Shown here in pieces: positions 1 through 8,118 of a stretch of DNA of 64,000 nt. Source of the stretch: Planctomycetia bacterium (GTDB lineage Bacteria; Planctomycetota; Phycisphaerae; UBA1845; UTPLA1); the NCBI GenBank assembly GCA_015075745.1, contig JABTTW010000001.1:930001-994000 (forward strand), in the 5' to 3' direction. Within the stretch, counting starts at the first letter, position 1. Every line of letters starts with the position of its first letter. The notes under the pieces are model-generated. The model saw nothing but the letters and a program-made list of their open reading frames with translations. It had not been told where the DNA came from and did not search any database. The position numbers and the translations under genes were made by a program.

Positions 1-411
1 TTGGCCAGCGCGCGCGGCCTGTCGATCAGCGGGCTCGGCGTCACCACGGGGATGATCGCCGATCTGGCGAAGGCGGTCGGCGGCGGGTCAGTCAGTGCCA
101 CGGCGGCAACACAGATTGCGGAAGAACTGGCAGGTGGGGCGAAGTCCGGCGAAAGCGTGATGGACATCGCCAAACGGCTCGGCCTCGTCCAGGAGCGCGA
201 CGAGGGTGCGACGCAGAAATGGGTCGACGAGGCCTTCGCCGCCAATGCCCAGGCGGTGGCCGATGCCCTCGGCGACAACGAACGCAAGTCCAAGGCCGCC
301 CCCGGTTTCCTCCGCGGACAGGTCATGAAGATCTCACAGGGCAAGGCAGACCCGAAGATGGTGGGCGAGTTGATCGAGAAGAAGATCGCGGAATTGAAGA
401 GTGCGAATTAG
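1..411 (+). CDS. gatB: Asp/Glu-tRNA amidotransferase subunit B, 3' end
   Basis: The reading frame is open from the window edge, so only the last 136 residues are present. They resemble the C-terminal YqeY-like helical domain of GatB, ending with the family-like pattern GQVMKISQGKADPKMVGELI followed by a basic tail. GatB is part of the GatCAB complex that amidates Glu-tRNA(Gln) or Asp-tRNA(Asn) in the cytoplasm; this domain contacts the tRNA. The gene is followed after 36 nt by the first copy of a duplicated gene start (448), suggesting that a LOG-family gene once followed gatB directly. The catalytic cradle domain lies outside the window, so identification rests on the tail domain only. Confidence 0.85.
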   Translation: MASARGLSISGLGVTTGMIADLAKAVGGGSVSATAATQIAEELAGGAKSGESVMDIAKRLGLVQERDEGATQKWVDEAFAANAQAVADALGDNERKSKAAPGFLRGQVMKISQGKADPKMVGELIEKKIAELKSAN

Positions 412-447
412 AGCAAACGGCTCGAGGGGCAGGAAGAAGAGACCATC

Positions 448-505
448 ATGACCGACCGACCGTCTGATATGAAGTTTCCCGCGACGAGGACCGGGCCGTC
501 GATTC
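448..505 (+). repeat. Direct repeat copy 1: orphaned 5' end of the LOG-family gene
   Basis: Bases 448-500 are identical to 1345-1397 (53 bp); 57 of 58 match if extended to 505/1402. The copy begins exactly at an ATG and is preceded by a purine-rich AGGAAGAAGAG ribosome-binding site. It encodes about 18 residues of the LOG-family protein, then runs into the RAYT element and stops at about residue 25. It is a truncated duplicate of the gene start, not a gene. Confidence 0.9.
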
Positions 506-530
506 CCGCTGTAGCGCCACGATGAAATCC

Positions 531-564
531 CACTGTAGCGCCGCCCCTTGTGGGTGGCGAGGAG
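531..564 (+). repeat. Left inverted repeat of RAYT element
   Basis: These 34 bases match the reverse complement of 1058-1091 at 32 of 34 positions, and the pair brackets the transposase gene. The inner end supplies the GGCGAGGAG ribosome-binding site of the transposase. Units related to the array at 1079-1310 occur here in the opposite orientation (about 505-540), giving a BIME-like arrangement. Confidence 0.85.
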
Positions 565-573
565 CGCCGATCG

Positions 574-1056
574 ATGGATGGGCCACATCCGTATCGCATG
601 TGGAGCCGTAGTCGCTCGGTGCGACTGCCCGGCTACGACTATCGGGAGCATGCTCCGTACCACATCACGATCTGCGCGATACCGGGGAGCCGACCATTCG
701 ATGACGAACATCGGGCCGAGATGGTCTGCCGCACTCTGCGAGAATACTCTGAGTCACTCCGATTCTACCTTGCCGCATATTGTCTGATGCCTGACCACAT
801 GCACGTTCTCCTGTCTCCCGCGGGTTCAGGGTTATCCGTCGGGCAGTTCATCGGCCGGTTCAAGGGCAAGACCACAAACGAAAGCTGGAAGCTCGATTGG
901 CGGGGGCCGTTGTGGCAGCCGCGTTTTCACGATCACATCGTGCGTCGGGATGAGAGTATTCGCGACACAGCGCGATACATCATCGAGAATGCACTAAAAG
1001 CGGGGTTCGGTGAGGCATATCCTCATCGATGGGCGGACCCGGACGTGTTACGATGA
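574..1056 (+). CDS. REP-associated tyrosine transposase (RAYT, Y1/HUH family)
   Basis: A 160-residue single-domain Y1-transposase-like protein. The HUH metal-binding motif is seen in PDHMHVLL (near residue 76), and the likely catalytic tyrosine is in ARYIIENALKAG (near residue 134). Such enzymes nick and rejoin single-stranded DNA at REP-type hairpins. The start at 574 is chosen because GGCGAGGAG lies just upstream; an in-frame GTG at 550 is the alternative. The gene is bracketed by 34-bp inverted repeats and followed by a 24-bp repeat array. The whole cassette sits inside the duplicated 5' end of a LOG-family gene. The coding sequence is intact, so the protein may be functional. Confidence 0.88.
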   Translation: MDGPHPYRMWSRSRSVRLPGYDYREHAPYHITICAIPGSRPFDDEHRAEMVCRTLREYSESLRFYLAAYCLMPDHMHVLLSPAGSGLSVGQFIGRFKGKTTNESWKLDWRGPLWQPRFHDHIVRRDESIRDTARYIIENALKAGFGEAYPHRWADPDVLR

Positions 1057-1057
1057 C

Positions 1058-1091
1058 CTCTTCGCCACCCACAAGGGGTGGCGCTACAGTG
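1058..1091 (+). repeat. Right inverted repeat of RAYT element
   Basis: Inverted partner of 531-564 (32/34 matches). It begins 2 nt after the transposase stop codon and runs into the tandem array of related 24-bp units. Confidence 0.85.
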
Positions 1092-1310
1092 AGGTTTCAG
1101 TGCGTTGCCACGGTGAGGTTTCAGTGCGTTGCCACGGTGAGATTCCAGAACGGCGCTACGGTGAGGTTTCAGTGCAGCGCTACGGTGAGGTATTCGGCGC
1201 GGCGCTACGGTGAGGTATTCGGCGCGGCGATGCGGTAAGGATTCCGGCGCGGCGTTGCTATGAGGCCTCTGGCGAAGCGGTATAGTGAGGTTTTCGGCGC
1301 GGCCCTACGT
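1079..1310 (+). repeat. Tandem array of ~24-bp REP-like units
   Basis: Nine or ten degenerate head-to-tail units of about 24-25 bp, with a core close to GGCGCTACGGTGAGGTTTC. The first units are most alike and later ones (around 1230-1300) have drifted. Inverted copies of the same unit lie left of the transposase at about 505-540. There are no unique spacers between units, so this is not a CRISPR array. It is best read as the REP/BIME substrate of the adjacent RAYT. Confidence 0.85.
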
Positions 1311-1344
1311 TTGGTGCCCTCAATCGTTCGACGTGGAGCAAAGT

Positions 1345-1402
1345 ATGACCGACCGACCGTCTGATATGAAGTTTCCCGCGACGAGGACCGGGCCGTCTAT
1401 TC
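1345..1402 (+). repeat. Direct repeat copy 2: start of the intact LOG-family gene
   Basis: Second copy of the sequence at 448-505; it forms the true start of the downstream gene. Sequence upstream of the ATG differs between copies. Here GTGGAG lies 8-13 nt upstream and can serve as ribosome-binding site. Confidence 0.9.
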
Positions 1403-1908
1403 GGCGGCTGCAGGTCGGCATCATTGGTTCGAGCGAGGCCGATGAGGCGATGATGCGGCTGGCCGAAGGGGCGGGGCGCGTCGTGGCGAAGCTCGGCGCG
1501 GCGCTGGTCACCGGCGGGCGCGACGGCATCATGTCGGCCGCGTCGAAGGCCTGCGCCGAGGCCGGCGGCATCGTGATTGCGGTGATTCCCGGCACGGGCA
1601 TGGAGGAGGCCAACAGTCATTGCCACTACGTCATCCCGACGGGCCTGGGCTGGGCGCGGAACGTGATCACGGCGATTGCAGGCGACGTGATGATCGTCAT
1701 CGGCGGCGCAGCGGGCACGCTCAGCGAAATCGCCTACGCATGGATGTACGACCGGCCGATCATCGCCCTGTCGGAAAGCGGCGGCTGGGCCAAGCGCCTC
1801 GCGGGAGAAAGCATCGACCACCGCCGGGAGGACACCATCGTCGATTGCCGAAGCGTCGAGCAATTGGAGGCGGTGCTGCGCGAGCTAATGCCGAAGTTGC
1901 GGCGGTAG
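1345..1908 (+). CDS. TIGR00725/LOG-family Rossmann protein
   Basis: A 187-residue protein of the SLOG/LOG superfamily (TIGR00725-like). It has a nucleotide-binding strand-loop VGIIGSSEA near residue 26, a second glycine loop ALVTGGRDG, and the family signature GGAAGTLSEIAYAW. The related lysine decarboxylase-like LOG enzymes cleave nucleoside monophosphates, but the function of this subgroup is not settled. ATG 1345 is chosen over an in-frame start at 1285 because residues before it are encoded by the REP-like array and because the direct repeat begins exactly at this ATG. Insertion of the RAYT cassette appears to have separated it from gatB. Confidence 0.85.
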   Translation: MTDRPSDMKFPATRTGPSIRRLQVGIIGSSEADEAMMRLAEGAGRVVAKLGAALVTGGRDGIMSAASKACAEAGGIVIAVIPGTGMEEANSHCHYVIPTGLGWARNVITAIAGDVMIVIGGAAGTLSEIAYAWMYDRPIIALSESGGWAKRLAGESIDHRREDTIVDCRSVEQLEAVLRELMPKLRR

Positions 1909-1935
1909 CGCACACAAGGGAACGGGCCGGGCCTT

Positions 1936-2481
1936 ATGCACTCCATAGAACAGGCGGAGCAGGGCAGTGCGATCTCCGATTCGGATCATTTCGCCTTTCC
2001 CGGCCCGGAGAATGCGCAGTTTCTCGTGCGGATTGATTCCAAGGAAAGTGGGAGGATCATTCACGCGGTCTGGGGGAGGGTCGCGCGTCCGGAGATTCCA
2101 CCGGCGTTTCGCGAGTGGATTCGCAATTCAAGCCATCCGATCGAGTTCTCTTTCAGATTCTGGCACTTCGGGGTGCGATTGATTGTGTCTCTTGTCTTCT
2201 TGATATTTGCGGTTGCGATGCATGCAAACGGCCAGATCTTGGGTTCTTTCTGGGTCGTCTATGCGATATTCGTTTTGTTGCTGCTGAGCCCGAAGTTCAC
2301 GGCGCGACGAGTTAAGATGCGATTTGCTCGCATCGTGCTCGAAAATAAAGGCCGCGTATGCCAGAACTGCGGTTTCCTGCTTCATGGGCTCCCGGATCGT
2401 CATGAATGCCCGGAGTGCGGCAATGAGTACGATGTGAAATCGCTGCGGGATTCATGGCTTCGATGGATGAAGAGCGAATGA
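1936..2481 (+). CDS. Zinc-ribbon membrane protein, paralog 1 of 3
   Basis: A 181-residue protein of unknown function. It has an acidic N-terminal region (1-75), two probable membrane segments (about 79-97 and 102-119), a basic stretch after the membrane (TARRVKMRFAR) and a C-terminal zinc ribbon with Cys 142, 145, 158 and 161 in the pattern CxxCGFLLHGLPxxHxCPECG. It ends with a WLRWM motif shared with its two neighbours. Its stop overlaps the start of the next gene (ATGA at 2478-2481), so the genes are probably translationally coupled. A regulatory or membrane-scaffold role is possible, but the sequence does not show one. Confidence 0.8.
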   Translation: MHSIEQAEQGSAISDSDHFAFPGPENAQFLVRIDSKESGRIIHAVWGRVARPEIPPAFREWIRNSSHPIEFSFRFWHFGVRLIVSLVFLIFAVAMHANGQILGSFWVVYAIFVLLLLSPKFTARRVKMRFARIVLENKGRVCQNCGFLLHGLPDRHECPECGNEYDVKSLRDSWLRWMKSE

Positions 2482-3059
2482 CCAACGACGGGCAGGGCGG
2501 CGAATCGATCTCGGCGGGCTCGTTTCCGTCGCCGGACGACGTGCACGTGATTGTCAGAAAGAATAATAATGAATTGCGCATCTTAATGGGCTCCAGTTTC
2601 TGGTCGGAAGAAGAAGGCACAGGCGTTCCTCGCCCACTTTGGAATTGGTTTCGAGAATCTCGATTGCCCGCCGCTTATTTCTTACGATTCGGGCATGTAT
2701 TTCAGATCGCGGCCGGCCTGTCCTTCATCCTCGGAACCTTCCTGTCTATTAGTTCAGCGGGGCAAGGCACCTCCGGATGGATTTCAATAGCAAATTTAGG
2801 ATTCGGTATTGCGTTTTTTGTAGTTCCGTCAATTTCCGGTCGCCGCGTTCGGATTCACTTCGCCAAATATCTTGCTGAACACGCCGGTCTGGTATGCCCG
2901 GATTGCGGTTATCTGCTTCACGGATTGCCACCAAAGCATGTATGTCCCGAGTGTGGCAGAAAGTACTCAATAGTCAGTGTGCGTCAATACTGGCTCAGGT
3001 GGATGGCGACCCGAAGTCTGCGGTATCCTTCCTCTAGCGATCTAACTCGTGGAAAATAG
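2478..3059 (+). CDS. Zinc-ribbon membrane protein, paralog 2 of 3
   Basis: A 193-residue paralog with the same layout: variable N-terminal domain, two membrane segments, a SGRRVRIHFAKYLAEH linker and a zinc ribbon (CPDCGYLLHGLP, then CPECG) ending in YWLRWM. The start is placed at 2478, where ATGA overlaps the previous stop, instead of the in-frame ATG at 2454. The final ~12 residues extend past the shared end. AT content is locally higher than in the neighbours (2540-2880), which may mean faster divergence. Confidence 0.78.
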   Translation: MTNDGQGGESISAGSFPSPDDVHVIVRKNNNELRILMGSSFWSEEEGTGVPRPLWNWFRESRLPAAYFLRFGHVFQIAAGLSFILGTFLSISSAGQGTSGWISIANLGFGIAFFVVPSISGRRVRIHFAKYLAEHAGLVCPDCGYLLHGLPPKHVCPECGRKYSIVSVRQYWLRWMATRSLRYPSSSDLTRGK

Positions 3060-3648
3060 CTCCACATCGATCGATCCCGAGCAGCAGAAGCCGACGCCGG
3101 AGGACCTCGCGGCGTTCTTCGCTTCAAAGCCGGACCTGCGTTCGTTCGTCCGCTCGGCGGCGCAGGATCACGTGCGATTGGCGCTGCGTTCCTTCACGGG
3201 CCGACGACCTAAGAACCTGCCGGGGGCTTATTGGCTGTTCCTGACGGACTCGAAGGCGCCCATCGTCATTCTCTTTCGCTGGTGGTCGGTGCTGCTCCTC
3301 GTGCTCATCGCGACGCAGCTTGGGTTCATGGCGCTGGCTCTGGCCATCGGCTGGCGATCGATCATGGGCGACATCATGAATCTGCTGCCGGTGCTCGTTC
3401 TGGTCGGGAATCCCTACTTCATCGGCGGCCGGGTGAAGGTGCGATTTGCTCGGGAACTGTTCGAGCACGAGGGACGCATGTGCCTGGATTGCGGCTACCT
3501 GCTCGAAGGGCTGCCCGATGAGCATACTTGCCCCGAGTGCGGGGAGGCGTATGAGATCGCCGCTTTGCGCGCGGCGTGGCTGCATTGGCTGACGGAGACG
3601 TGGCCGGAGGAAGAGGAGGAGACCGACTCAATTGTCAGGTTGCCGTAG
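3049..3648 (+). CDS. Zinc-ribbon membrane protein, paralog 3 of 3
   Basis: A 199-residue third copy, starting at a GTG that overlaps the end of paralog 2 by 11 nt. The N-terminal region is rich in Glu/Gln/Pro and includes a predicted helical part (DLAAFFASKPDLRSFV). Two membrane segments follow, then the GRVKVRFARELFEHEG linker and the ribbon CLDCGYLLEGLP...CPECG. The tail is acidic (EEEEE). Together the three genes form one transcription unit. The conserved membrane and ribbon parts and divergent N-termini suggest the N-termini give each paralog its own partner; this is inference. Confidence 0.8.
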   Translation: MENSSTSIDPEQQKPTPEDLAAFFASKPDLRSFVRSAAQDHVRLALRSFTGRRPKNLPGAYWLFLTDSKAPIVILFRWWSVLLLVLIATQLGFMALALAIGWRSIMGDIMNLLPVLVLVGNPYFIGGRVKVRFARELFEHEGRMCLDCGYLLEGLPDEHTCPECGEAYEIAALRAAWLHWLTETWPEEEEETDSIVRLP

Positions 3649-3738
3649 GCCCTGGGCACTCGTGATTCCAGACGAGTTTGGGGCGGCCGGAACCCAGCCT
3701 GCAGACGCAACGATTCCCGGTCTGACATCGCGAAGCTA

Positions 3739-4944
3739 CTATTTCAATCCGCAATAGAGTTGCGGGAACGCCGCGTAGAAGGCTGCGCAGTCGACCAGGT
3801 GCTTGATCGGCACGCTGTCGTTGACGGTGTGGGCGACGGCCTCGGGGGCCGGGCCGAAGCCGACGCAGGGGATGCCGAACATGCCGTTGATGCTGACGGC
3901 GTTGGTGCTGAAATTCCACCGGCCGACCTTGGGCGTCTTGCCCCAGAGCTTCTTGTAAGTCTCTACGGCGGCCTGCACGGGCTTTGACTTCTCCGGCATG
4001 ACCCAGGTGGGGAAATACTTTTCCGTCGGATAGACGAGGCCGGTGTAGCTGCGCTCGGCGTACATCGGAATCTCAACCTTGGCCGAGACGCCGGCGCGCT
4101 TGACCGCATCCTTTACCTGTTTGACGGCGAGTTCCTTCGATTCGCCGGTGGTAAGGCGGCGGTCGAGATGGATATACGCATGGGCGGGCACGGCGTTGAG
4201 GCTGGGCGTCTTGCACTCCCAGTACGTCGTGGTGATCGTCCCTTTGCCGAGGAACTTGTCATTGGCCAGCTTCGCGTTGAGCTTCTCGATCTCGCTAACG
4301 ATCTTTGTCATCTTGTAGATGGCGTTATCGCCGAGGTGCGGCATCGAGCCGTGGCACGACTTGCCGGTGACGGTGACGCCGATCTCCATTCGACCGCGCT
4401 GGCCGCGAAGAATCTGGCAGTCCGTTGAGTCGGTCACAACGACAACGTCGGGACGCAAGCCGTCTTCCTGGACGATGTACTGCCAGCAGAGGCCGTCGCA
4501 GTCCTCTTCCATGACCGTGCAAACGACGTAGAGGGAGAACTCATCGAGCGGGAGCTTGAGGTCGCGCATGATCTTCGCGGAATAGACCATCGCGGGAATC
4601 GCGCCTTCCTGATCGCCCGCGCCGCGGCCCCAGACCTTGCCCCCGGCGACCTTGCCCTTGTAAGGGTCGTGCTTCCATTCCTTCGGATTACCGACGCCGA
4701 CGGTGTCGACGTGGGCGTCGATGGCGATGATCTTCTTTCCGCGGCCGATGCGGCCGAAGATGTTGCCCATCGGGTCGGTCCAGACACGGTCGAAGGCCTT
4801 CGTGGCCTGCATTTCCTTCTTGATGCGGGCGATGACCGGGCCTTCCTTGCTGCTTTCGCTGGGAATGGCGACAAGGTCGCGCAGGAAAGAAACCATTTTC
4901 GATTCGTAGTGCTTGGCGCGAGCGGTGACTTTCTTGAAATCCAT
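3739..4944 (-). CDS. ygeY: YgeY-like M20-family selenium-metabolism-linked hydrolase
   Basis: A 401-residue M20 metallopeptidase-family protein of normal length. It carries the metal-site motifs DAHVDTVG (Asp/His ligands), GRGAGDQEG (bridging Asp) and VMEEDCDGLCWQY (Glu-Glu catalytic and ligand pair), and the lid-domain signature GQRGRMEIGVTVTGKSCHGS. Overall the protein closely follows the YgeY family, including LRDLVAIPSES and VYPTEKYFPTW. YgeY members are statistically linked with selenium-dependent molybdenum hydroxylases; the physiological substrate is not established. It lies 133 nt downstream of the pilus gene set on the same strand, perhaps with its own promoter. AAGGA precedes the ATG by about 12 nt. 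Confidence 0.85.
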   Translation of the reverse strand: MDFKKVTARAKHYESKMVSFLRDLVAIPSESSKEGPVIARIKKEMQATKAFDRVWTDPMGNIFGRIGRGKKIIAIDAHVDTVGVGNPKEWKHDPYKGKVAGGKVWGRGAGDQEGAIPAMVYSAKIMRDLKLPLDEFSLYVVCTVMEEDCDGLCWQYIVQEDGLRPDVVVVTDSTDCQILRGQRGRMEIGVTVTGKSCHGSMPHLGDNAIYKMTKIVSEIEKLNAKLANDKFLGKGTITTTYWECKTPSLNAVPAHAYIHLDRRLTTGESKELAVKQVKDAVKRAGVSAKVEIPMYAERSYTGLVYPTEKYFPTWVMPEKSKPVQAAVETYKKLWGKTPKVGRWNFSTNAVSINGMFGIPCVGFGPAPEAVAHTVNDSVPIKHLVDCAAFYAAFPQLYCGLK

Positions 4945-5077
4945 GCTGGTCCGTCATCCTTATTGCAGTGAAGTCATCAGGCCCCCCGCAACGTTGATGC
5001 GCGGCGGAAGCGTTCAGTCAATTCTCAATGGTAGCGTAATGAAAACGGCCGATTTGCGGAAGCGCCAACGCGGGCGG

Positions 5078-6754
5078 CTATTTCGATGCGCTGCGGCGGC
5101 CGATCAACTTCTCGTAGTTCGGGTCGCGCCGGTCGATTGAAAGAATGCGCTCCTGAAGGCTGCCGTCCGCGGGGTCCATGAAGACAACGGACACGTCCTT
5201 TTTGCCGTCGATGAGTCGGCTGAAGTCGATGTCGATACAGACCATGCCGGTCGAGAAGTCGCCCTTGCTGCCGCGGCGCTCCTTGCGACCGATTTCCTCG
5301 CCGACGCTCACGCGGTAATCCTTCTTGTCGATCGTACCCCTGCGCGTCGTCTTGAAGACCGTGAAGGTCACGTTGCCCTTCTTGGAGTCCGCCTTGGTCA
5401 GATAGAAGTAGGTATCGCTCACGATCTCGACCGGGCGAGACTCGGGCGACCAATCCGAAGAAACGGTGAGGGCCTTGGCGTCTTCGAGATTCGCCAGCTC
5501 CGCGGGATTGCCGGCGTAAACGTTGAGAATCTCATATTTCATGCGATAGACGTAAGTGTGGCCGGGCATGGCCTCGATATCGTGAGCGACGATCGGCATC
5601 ATGCGATCGGCCGGTCTCGGGTTTGAGTTCACAAGGTCCCGGCGATCCTTCGGCATCTTTCTAATGATCTGATCGAGGAGCTTTTTGGCCTCGCTGGTGA
5701 CTTTGTCGGGGGCGCTGAGGGTTCCGGCGGCGGCGCGGGCCAGCACGAAGGCGGCGTCGAGATCTTCTTTTTCGAAGGGCCGTTTGCCATCCCGTGCGGC
5801 CCTGGCGCGATCGATCCAGGCCTTGGCGCGGCGCTCGGCTTCGCGCGTCACTTCGCTCGGAGGCATGACCTCCTCATTCTTGGGCGGCTCATCCAGAAAC
5901 GGCACCAGTGGAAGCTTGGCCGACTTGCTCGGCAGCGGCGGTCGGGCAATGGCTTCGGCGCCCGCGGCGATCAGTCGGCGAAACTCGTCGAAGCCCTCGA
6001 ACTTGAAAGAGCGAGCGGATTTGACGGTCAACTTCGGTTTGGCGAGCGACTGAAACGGCAGATACGTATTAACGTCTTCCCAACCGCGCCGAGGATCGTT
6101 CAGATCGCGCCGCTGCAATCGCACCTCGACGATTTCCAGGTAGGAACCGTCGGGATATTTCTCGGTTCGGAAATTCGCATCCTGCTTGACCAGGTCCAAC
6201 TGCGCCGCGACCGAAACGTACGGCCTGCGCACCTTGGTCACGTCGCGGCCCCCGCTCGAGCGAGGGTCCCACTGCGCCAGTGTCGGCTTATTCGCAGGTA
6301 TTTCCAGGTCCGCCGTGTCGCTGACGACGATCGGAATATCAGGCGCGACGATTTGAGCCAGCGCGCGCTGTCCCTCGCCGGATTCGCCGGCGACACTGAT
6401 AAAGGTCGGCGGAAATGGCTGGGTTCGCTCCAGCACCGGGGGAACGCCGGCAATCTTGAGCAGACCCTCGGCCGATTGGCCGTACCATTTCTTCAGGATT
6501 TCCACGGGGTCCTTGGCGGGATCCTTTTGGCCGGCCGTTGATGCGGCCGAAGGCTTGGCGCCAAGGATTGCCTGGCGAGCCTGATCGCCGGCAGTGCCGA
6601 CTCGCTGACACAGCTCGTTCGGCCCAAGGTCGTTGACGGCGAATCGTCCGCCGCCCAGAGAGAACACCGCCGCGCCGATCACGAGAAGCGCGCAGAGGCC
6701 GATCGTCAGCTTCTCAGCGTGAAGGTCGAAGAATCCGGCGTTTTTCCTCGCCAC
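5078..6754 (-). CDS. Pilus-associated inner-membrane protein (third gene of pilM set)
   Basis: A 558-residue protein with a single N-terminal membrane anchor (about residues 16-36, LTIGLCALLVIGAAVFSLGG) and a long periplasmic part. A central helical, Arg/Ala-rich region spans roughly 300-370. The C-terminal domain contains a VSVGEEIGRK and DFSTGMVCIDIDFSR block followed by SLQERILSIDRRDPNYEKL. No named family is recognised. It follows pilM and a PilO-like gene with a 34-nt gap on the same strand, so a structural role in a type IV pilus/type II secretion-like inner-membrane platform is likely by context. It may correspond to the pilus-system proteins that flank Amuc_1100 in Akkermansia; that is inference. 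Confidence 0.65.
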   Translation of the reverse strand: MARKNAGFFDLHAEKLTIGLCALLVIGAAVFSLGGGRFAVNDLGPNELCQRVGTAGDQARQAILGAKPSAASTAGQKDPAKDPVEILKKWYGQSAEGLLKIAGVPPVLERTQPFPPTFISVAGESGEGQRALAQIVAPDIPIVVSDTADLEIPANKPTLAQWDPRSSGGRDVTKVRRPYVSVAAQLDLVKQDANFRTEKYPDGSYLEIVEVRLQRRDLNDPRRGWEDVNTYLPFQSLAKPKLTVKSARSFKFEGFDEFRRLIAAGAEAIARPPLPSKSAKLPLVPFLDEPPKNEEVMPPSEVTREAERRAKAWIDRARAARDGKRPFEKEDLDAAFVLARAAAGTLSAPDKVTSEAKKLLDQIIRKMPKDRRDLVNSNPRPADRMMPIVAHDIEAMPGHTYVYRMKYEILNVYAGNPAELANLEDAKALTVSSDWSPESRPVEIVSDTYFYLTKADSKKGNVTFTVFKTTRRGTIDKKDYRVSVGEEIGRKERRGSKGDFSTGMVCIDIDFSRLIDGKKDVSVVFMDPADGSLQERILSIDRRDPNYEKLIGRRSASK

Positions 6755-6788
6755 TGGGCGGTCTCCTCTTTCGGTCCACTGTCAGCGA

Positions 6789-8054
6789 TCAGTTATCGGT
6801 TGGATCCCGGGCGTCCGGGTTCTTCAGGATGTCCTTAAGCGCCTTGGGAATCCACTGCTCGAATACCTTACGGAAGTAATATCCCTCGATCTCGATCACG
6901 ACGCTTAGCACCGGGTCATCCCCGTACACGTAGTCGTCCTGGATCGGGTTCGGCTTGACGATTTCATATTTCACGTTGTAAGGCGTGTAGAATCCGACCC
7001 GGCAGATCTCTTCCATCAACTTCGGCAGCGCTGCCTCTTCTATGATGAGCTCCAGCGCGATCGGAACCATGAACCGGCGGTCGTCATTATTGATAGTCGT
7101 GAACGATCCCGTAAATGAAATGGGATTCGATCCGCCGCCTTTGCCGAGCCGATTTTCGATGGTCATCTTTCGCAGCCGCTTCACCGGCATGTGGGCGACC
7201 CAGGCTTGATCGGGGTTGCCCGCCTTCTTCAGTTCCTCCGCGCGGGCTTCATTACACCGGGCCATCGCCGCGACCATGTCCTGCTGAATCCACAGCGACA
7301 TCTGGGCCTGCCAGATGTCGATCGCCGTCGGCACATCGGTCTTCTGCAAGATGATGTGTTTTCCAAACGCGCCATTGTCCACGTACATGTAGATCGATCG
7401 GGCGATGTCTTCGGCCAGCCGCGTGCGCGGGTATTGACGAATCACTTCGGGCCGCGGGAGATTTTTCTTGGTGACCTCCTCGGATTTTGCCTGCTGCTTG
7501 CGCGGTCCCCAGGGACGCCAGGTGCTTCCTGATGTCGTCCCCTGCTGGAGGGCGAACCACCGTTCAAAATAGTCGCTCACCTCTTCCGCGGTCGCCTTAT
7601 CCCGGGCCCGGAGGCGATGGGTCAATTGGGCAAACGCCGTTTCGTAGGCAGTGCGGAAGCTGATGGCGTCGGCGTTGCTTCCCGGTTCGGGAAGGACGAT
7701 GGCGCTGGGATACTCGTCAGATGGAAGGAGCGGCTTTCGCGGAAAGGTAATAATCTTGCCGTCGGAATCGATGCGCTCAAAAAACGGGTTTGTGCTCTGC
7801 AAGTTGAGCGCCGCGTTCATCGATGCTTCAAATTCAGCGTTGGCCTGCTCGATCGCTTTCTTCTTGGCCTCGATGATCGACATGTTCGCCGGACTTCGGC
7901 CGGCGGCTTCAACGGCATTACGGAGTCGATCGACTGCCGCCATCCGATCAGACACCTCGGAACCGCCCATGTATGCCCATGCGCCCATTCCAACGGACAA
8001 CAGGCAGACCAGTGCGAAGGTGATGATGCGCCAGTATTGCTTCAAAATGGCCAT
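6789..8054 (-). CDS. PilO/Amuc_1100-like pilus assembly protein
   Basis: A 421-residue bitopic protein: short cytoplasmic N-terminus, membrane segment about residues 11-31, then a coiled-coil-prone stretch (about 35-80, rich in Ala/Glu/Lys) and a C-terminal alpha/beta domain. The C-terminus (FTGSFTTINNDDRRFMVPI, then LIIEEAALPKLMEEICRVGF) looks like the ferredoxin-like fold of PilO/Amuc_1100 proteins. These form a heterodimeric platform under PilM. It lies 64 nt downstream of pilM and 34 nt upstream of another anchored protein, supporting one operon. The family call rests on architecture and neighbours more than on residue-level motifs. Confidence 0.65.
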   Translation of the reverse strand: MAILKQYWRIITFALVCLLSVGMGAWAYMGGSEVSDRMAAVDRLRNAVEAAGRSPANMSIIEAKKKAIEQANAEFEASMNAALNLQSTNPFFERIDSDGKIITFPRKPLLPSDEYPSAIVLPEPGSNADAISFRTAYETAFAQLTHRLRARDKATAEEVSDYFERWFALQQGTTSGSTWRPWGPRKQQAKSEEVTKKNLPRPEVIRQYPRTRLAEDIARSIYMYVDNGAFGKHIILQKTDVPTAIDIWQAQMSLWIQQDMVAAMARCNEARAEELKKAGNPDQAWVAHMPVKRLRKMTIENRLGKGGGSNPISFTGSFTTINNDDRRFMVPIALELIIEEAALPKLMEEICRVGFYTPYNVKYEIVKPNPIQDDYVYGDDPVLSVVIEIEGYYFRKVFEQWIPKALKDILKNPDARDPTDN

Positions 8055-8118
8055 TGATGGTTACTTCCGTTACCTGTCGGCCGTACGAGTGCCGATCCTC
8101 TCTAACAAAGCCGCCTAA

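Noticed and set aside
1079..1310. CRISPR-like repeat array
   Set aside because: Units are contiguous and degenerate with no unique spacers and no cas genes; they are related to the RAYT arms.
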